Both the position numbers and the translations under genes were made by a program. Under the pieces are notes generated by a model. It was not told the DNA's origin. It worked only from the letters and a program-made list of their open reading frames with translations, and did no database searches. Positions 58,520-64,000 of a stretch of DNA of 64,000 bases are shown piece after piece. How positions within the stretch are numbered: position 1 is the stretch's first letter; every line of letters begins with the position of its first letter. This DNA is from Diadema setosum (Eukaryota > Echinodermata > Echinoidea > Diadematoida > Diadematidae), in the NCBI GenBank assembly GCA_033980235.1, contig CM067064.1:30760170-30824169 (forward strand), written 5' to 3'.

Positions 58520-60660
58520 CACAAGAGGGGAAGAAAGAGATTAGACAAAAACAACAGCAACAAAGCAAGTGATAGGACATTAAGCAGCACGTTTCTGCGA
58601 AATCCATTGTGCAGCCGCCATTTAAGTCGTAGAATAGCGACTGAGGATTCATTGCATGTGATACATGGTACCATGTCGGAGACTGGTTGCAAACAGCACC
58701 ACTTAGTTACGGATGTACCAAAAAAAAAAGAAAAAAAAGAAGAAGAATACTTTCTGGCGGTTATTGCCCTTGGTCGGTTTTATGTATACATGCGATGAAT
58801 GCTCCTCTGCGAACAGCGTCTTGAAAGAATGGTACACCCCCATCATAATTTTATGAATAAAAAGCTGATAATGTCAGTGATGAGGAGAGATTATTGATGT
58901 TTTAGTACATTATTGATTATTTCTTGCCAGGTGGCAAGATCACATGGATTCAGCACTTGTTACATGCCAGCAACAGGATATTGGCAACAACAACAACAAC
59001 AAAGAAGAATAAAGAAAGATAAAAAGAAAATGCCTCATATTCAAACATTCTAGCACCACACAGCTTGTAGTTCTGTGTGCTTAGTGGGAAAATGCAACAT
59101 GGTTTAAATTTTGTAAATAACGGTGTTGCTACACTTCGCAGAACTGCGAGCAGATTTGCCCCTGGAACTGTTGCAACACGAATTATCCCTTGTTGTTCTT
59201 TTCACCTATTTGTTGTTGCCCACCCCCCCCCCCCCCCTTCCCTTTGCTCATTCTTGGTTTGTTTGTTGTTGTTTTTTGTCTTCTTTTTTTTTTAAGTTTG
59301 CCCAGAAAAAATACCCTGGACAGCCCTGAATCCTGTTCATCTGAGCTGGCTGCCTGGAAAAGGTCAAGGACCACTGAAACCCAGTACAGCTAATAGGCCA
59401 TTTCACAACTGCATTCAAATTATTCAGTGATATCAATTCTCTCTCCCTCTCTCTCTGAAAGACCAGCATCTTATTTCTCCCTCGTTTCTCCCACTCCCTC
59501 TGCCCCATTCACACCAGAAAAATAAGAGCTTTCCCCAATACTGCCATTTGTTGATGTGATCACTCTGGTTTTTCCATTCTACCTGCATTCTCTACAGTAT
59601 CTTTTTTTTCTTTTAACACTGACACTCTGTCTCATGCCAAACCATTTCATACCTGCATACACATATATATGCACGTACAAGATGTATGTACCAATATAAT
59701 GTGTACCATAAATATATCTATTTATATAAGTATATATATAGATGTATACATATAGACATGTATGAATATATCATGCTGGGCTTTTATGAAAAGTTAATGA
59801 CATGGAAAATGTCGAGGTTTCCAGTTTTAGAAGATGCCAAAGGGTGGCAAATATTTTTGGGTGAGAAAACATCCAATTTAGATACACAAAAAAAAAAAAA
59901 TCAATGCCCTTCCCCATCATTGGCAAAACATTTTGAAATTGGCATCTCGCAGTGAAATTGATTTATGCCCTGCCTCTTAAAAATAGCTAGTCACTTTGTT
60001 ATGACAACCCAGATATGCGCCATCGCCTGCAGTATTTGCGTTAATATCATCACTAGTTCGCAAACTGTTAAATCTTTTCGTGCACTGTGTAGCAGACTTG
60101 AAGCACAGAGAGGGCACTATAACCCCCTCAGGTGGGTGACTCTTGTTTTGAAGGCTGACAGCGATATGAAAATAACAAATCAGCTGAGATAAATCAAAAA
60201 CAAATGGAGTGACACTGTAGCAATCCACAAGGAAGTAACGACCGTCTAAATATCATTACAAAACATCTAAGATGGCATCCTGTTTGTGCGTAAAGGCATT
60301 TGCGGTCTATGTATCTTTAGCACAGAGCTCTGTATTTTCATTCGGATAACTACAGGATCAAAGGTAAAAAGAAGGATTCTCTTTCTTTTGTTCAAACAAA
60401 AACAAACAATGTCCTCTTTCTGGATGGGTAGGTCAGGAAAGGATGTTCTAAATATAAATTCCCCCTCCATTCACAAACAGATGGCAAACTTTGTTCAGGA
60501 GGCTGTTTTCCTGAATGTATCTGATCCCACTCCCTTTTACAGAAACAGGACGAGTCCGTTTTCCCACGGGAAATCCTGATTAATGTGCAAGTCTATACGA
60601 CTGATGTGAAAGTGTCATCATGAAACACATTTTCTGCTCTACCCATCACATTCATACCAC
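58520..60660. other. no supported gene; homopolymers and AT repeats
   Basis: Poly-C at 59222-59237, poly-T at about 59285, AT-rich at 59660-59765. Frames of 60-97 codons show no recognised domain. Confidence 0.45.
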
Positions 60661-60672
60661 CTTTTTTCAGCT

Positions 60673-61186
60673 TTAACTCTTTATGTGCCATGTTCGCACG
60701 TCCGACTCAGTCGACGGCTTGCCAACTTCGCATGTTCTGCTCAGAGGCACAGACCCGCCAAAACCGATCGATAAATCGCCAAATGCCACAGTACAATGAA
60801 AGTGTTTCTCGCGATTAATTTTGTTCCTCTCACATAATGCTTGCATTTTATGTTGTGATTGACCAACAAGATGTGTTCCAAACTGGATTTGCTTGTAAAT
60901 TATAAGTTTCTGTCACTATTTTGTGAGCAAAAGTCATGCCTTTACGTTAATTTTGCTACTAGTCATTTCAAAGAACAACAATAAGAGATATATCATACGA
61001 TTTACATCACAGCAAAGCTTGTCATTATCTTTACAACTTTACTCACAATGTGCCCAGCTTAACAAAATTTTATGGCAGTAACACTGATTTTAAAAACAGA
61101 ATGTTTTCTCAAAACATGACAACGTTGGTGTCTCAGAATAATGTGGCACACACAGTGGGTTTCCACCATGGCACATAAAGAGTTAA
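60673..61186. mobile_element. 514-bp TIR element bounded by TTAA, family 5
   Basis: TTAA|CTCTTTATGTGCCATG at 60673-60692 is the exact inverse of CATGGCACATAAAGAG|TTAA at 61167-61186 (20 nt including TTAA). Beyond that, inversion is limited. The left 120 bp are CpG-rich and the remainder AT-rich. No open frame of note, so it is non-autonomous. Confidence 0.9.
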
Positions 61187-61348
61187 TGTGTGATGTCTAT
61201 TTCTAAGAATCTTTAATGAATATCTGTAAGTGTACAGGTTGCTTCTTTTAACTTTTTGTGTGTTTTGAGCTTCAACTGACACAGAAAACCCCACAGGGTT
61301 GTACACACTGACCAAAGTCCCTGGCAACGGAAAGGGTGAAATGGTGTG

Positions 61349-61373
61349 GTGGGGGGGGGGGGGGGGGGGGGGG
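61349..61373 (+). repeat. poly-G run, about 23 nt
   Basis: The longest G homopolymer in the window, beginning just after GTGGT and flanked by GGAAGGAAGAGGGG. Confidence 0.95.
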
Positions 61374-61530
61374 AAGGAAGAGGGGTTGGGAACAGTATAA
61401 GGTGGAGACACCCGGTATGGCCACACCAAATGCTCCGGTTCCCACCTATGCGCAAATTCATTGTTTGAACTTCGCCGTGTTGACAGAGCCGATAACACCA
61501 CTGCCCTGGGCAAGAATGCCCAAAATACAC

Positions 61531-61570
61531 ACGCGCACACACACACACACATACACACACACATGCACAT
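61531..61570. repeat. (AC)n microsatellite
   Basis: Interrupted AC dinucleotides with GC and AT variants. Confidence 0.9.
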
Positions 61571-61745
61571 ACATCACTTCTGGGCCAGGCAGCATACCTG
61601 GGTCGCGTGCCAATGGGGAGATAACAAAGTCCAGGGCGAAAGAATTGGCGCACGCATGCAGGTATGGTATGCGATGATGACGACGCCGAAGCTGCAGACA
61701 GGTAAAAGGTGACTGTACGATTCCGGTGCCATTCGGGAGAGGTTC

Positions 61746-62790
61746 TTAAAGGTGTGCTCTCACAAGGGTGGTTGCTAGTCTAGATGATCACACATTTCAA
61801 AGCAATAATGTTTATAAACCCTTGCTTCACTTTCCACATCAATCTACACCTCCACTAGCTGGCATGCTTTCTATAAAGCATTCTCACACAATTAAAGAAT
61901 GTCCTGAAAACAAATGCCATTTGATACAAATTACAGTAATCCTTCAATTTCCTCTTGTATAACAGTGGCCTTAATATCACAATGTGCCATCATTATCCTT
62001 GAATGATTCTATACCATTTACTCTACGACAGAGCTGTGAGAGAGAAAATGAATTGATGCCAAAAAACAGCTTAGTAAATTATGGTTACGATGAAGGTCAC
62101 GTAAATGTAATGGGTTAACTCAATCAGGACGGAATCTCCATGCACGCTTCAAGGTTTAAAGGCCCAAAAGGGTTTACCACAGTCAAATAATATCTTTACT
62201 CTCCACAATGGCAATTCAACATAAGACAAATGGCAAAAGGCCCACTAAATCTAACAATCGCTTTCTTCGCATACCCACACATTTGTTGCAACAGACAGCA
62301 GTTGATGAGAAAATTAGCAAAGGGGTAAACTAGTAACAACTGCCAGGTAGCCTACAACAAGTAAAAAAAACAAAAACAAAACAAAACAAAACAAAACAAA
62401 ACAAAATCAAATAAAACTAAATAGATGACCCTCACAATGACAATATTTAAATCATAATCTCATGTGCCTGTGCTGAAAACAAAACAAAACAGAAAAAAAA
62501 AATGTTTAAAGAACTCTCTTGAGGTGATAGTAGTAATCCTTATTTAAAGGAGACCCGCAGATGATTTTCAGACTTTTGCATTTGTACACATTATCTATGA
62601 ATTGGATACACGGGGTACAGGGTTACAGAATTTGTAGTGATTTGGATAAGGAATGAGAATGTTTTCAAAATTTTCATAACAAATCACAGTGAACAAGGAT
62701 GATGGCATAGCAGCCTCACATAAGAATGCATGATTGGTTGCTCATGGAAGGAGAAGAAAAAAAGAAAGCATACATAAATTCTACTCAGGT
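61746..62790. other. no gene; possible partial TTAAAGG elements and (AAAAC)n
   Basis: (AAAAC)n at about 62371-62405. TTAAAGGAGACCCGCAGATG at about 62545 resembles the left end of the TTAA-bounded foldback families, but no matching right end was found. Otherwise unremarkable. Confidence 0.4.
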
Positions 62791-62797
62791 GAACTTA

Positions 62798-62874
62798 TTA
62801 ACCCGATGAGGACCAGTCCTGAGTATACTCAGGCAAGTGTCTACGGGAAATGCGTGTTGTAGCAAAATCACACC
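62798..62874 (-). mobile_element. ~93-bp TTAA-bounded mini-element, copy 3 (truncated)
   Basis: In reverse orientation to copies 1 and 2: TTAA|CCCGATGAGGACCAGTCC, then GAGTATACTCAGGCAAGTG and GCGTGTTGTAGCAAAATCA. Similarity stops near 62874, so the final bases including the other TTAA are lost. Confidence 0.8.
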
Positions 62875-62879
62875 ATCCT

Positions 62880-64000
62880 AAACATGTTATCATAAGCAAG
62901 AGTTATTGTAATGGAATGACATAGAAATGGAAGGGGTTGCCACCCCTAACTTGAACCCTTTTAGATCCACATTCACTCTTTATACTTTTTCAGGGCAATA
63001 TGCCTTTGCGCAAGGGATCCACACTATCTCAGCACTGTTCTATCATTGGTCCCACTATTTTTCATAGAACATCATTATCTTGTAAGCATGGCATGCAGAA
63101 TTGCATAAACTATGGTTTATGCTCCTTGTAATGCGTCATCAAAACGAAGATGAATCCATGAGTTAGGTGTCTATAGTTGATGATTTGTTGATTAAAAGGC
63201 GAAAATGAGCTTGAAGTAAAAACTTTAATGTGAAAATTGAAACTACACGATGACAAAAGAGACAAACAAGAAAAAATTGGCATAGTATTCCCTGTGCTGT
63301 TATGTCTCGATAGTCATTTGTAACGTGAGAACGGTTCCATTCTGAGGGGAACCGAAATCAGACTGCATCAATCGTCACGTCAAATGATATGTGCGGAAGA
63401 CTAGTTTCTTTTCTTATACCTACTCCGGTGGAATTGCTTTGCAGTACTGGAAACACACTGCACAACTCTGGGTAATGGAGACATAGAGCACCCCCCCCCC
63501 CCCCCCCTGTACCGAACCAGACAAATTCAGAACATGAATGGGAAAGATGAGGATGCAGGAAAGTGATACTGCAGTTGGGTGTTTTAAGTTCATGGCTATA
63601 TTTGGTCATCTGAAAGGATTGAGAAAGCAAAAACGGACTCCTTACCTAATCAGCTAAAAAGAAGAAAAAAAAATCCCTGAAGGGTATGTTAGGTAATAGT
63701 TTCATTTTTCCACACAGTCAGAGACGTGTCTGTACAAAAAGTTCAGCTCAGTGCAAGCCAGCCTTCCTTCTCCACTGTAATGATCCAAGGCACAGACACA
63801 CAGCACTTTTATCATCACAATGCAGGGTAAGATTTCTGGATCATGTACTCTTAAAATCAACCAGTTCACAGTCCCCAAAAGTTTACGTATGACAATGACT
63901 CCTTGAAAAAGAATTAGTAGCTTTTCTTGTGGATGTAAAGGCATTGGAATGCCTTTGGCATAGTATGTAAGTGGATGTAGAGGCATTGGTATGCTGTTAC
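62880..64000. other. no gene seen at the window edge
   Basis: Apart from the poly-C run, only short frames without recognised domains. A GGCATTGG(A/T)ATGC phrase repeats at about 63941 and 63982. Confidence 0.5.
63491..63507. repeat. poly-C run, 17 nt
   Basis: Uninterrupted C homopolymer. Confidence 0.95.

Overview
This window is eukaryotic nuclear DNA, most likely from a marine invertebrate deuterostome. A sea urchin or other echinoderm is my best guess. The basis is AT-rich, intron- or intergenic-like sequence with short open frames only, very dense microsatellites and poly-G/C runs, tRNA-derived SINEs, 5'-truncated L2/CR1-like LINE remnants, and many foldback or TIR miniature elements of kinds I associate with echinoderm genomes. 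The species is an inference; I cannot run a search. No complete protein-coding gene, rRNA gene, free-standing tRNA gene, operon or CRISPR array is visible.

Layout. 0-13 kb: a SINE on the minus strand, AT/GT/CA microsatellites, a CpG-rich segment near 5.7-6.1 kb with a perfect 5' splice-donor motif (possible promoter plus noncoding first exon), a near-perfect 365-bp foldback element (7349-7713), and a LINE reverse-transcriptase relic (10617-10945). 13-22 kb: two SINE heads and a MITE back to back (13985-14741), a minisatellite (15610-15812), an RFX X-box-like site beside a candidate short first exon (16029-16069), and two foldback elements built from short repeated phrases (16901-17262, 19372-19644). 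The best candidate coding exon lies at 21866-22102.

22-34 kb: simple repeats, CRE/E2F-like and MEF2/TATA-like sites, an 80-nt inverted repeat with one mismatch (25540-25777), a second phrase-type foldback family (29785-30150) and triplet repeats. 34-48 kb: further copies of dispersed repeats, one element nested in another (37932-38709), a second LINE fragment (43572-44416), a 45-bp minisatellite grown from a palindrome arm (45519-45862), and a 567-bp foldback element (47771-48337). 48-64 kb: mostly unique or simple sequence, plus a 977-bp element rich in TGACCTTTGACC motifs (53633-54609), a 514-bp TIR element (60673-61186) and two copies of a ~93-bp element (58421, 62798); the third copy of that element is at 39907.

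The common thread is transposon biology. At least five unrelated-looking miniature families here are bounded by TTAA, as expected for piggyBac-like (or other TTAA-targeting) non-autonomous elements. Two further families are palindromes of repeated short phrases that I cannot assign to a known class. Gene content is at best a few isolated exons or promoters, all low to moderate confidence.
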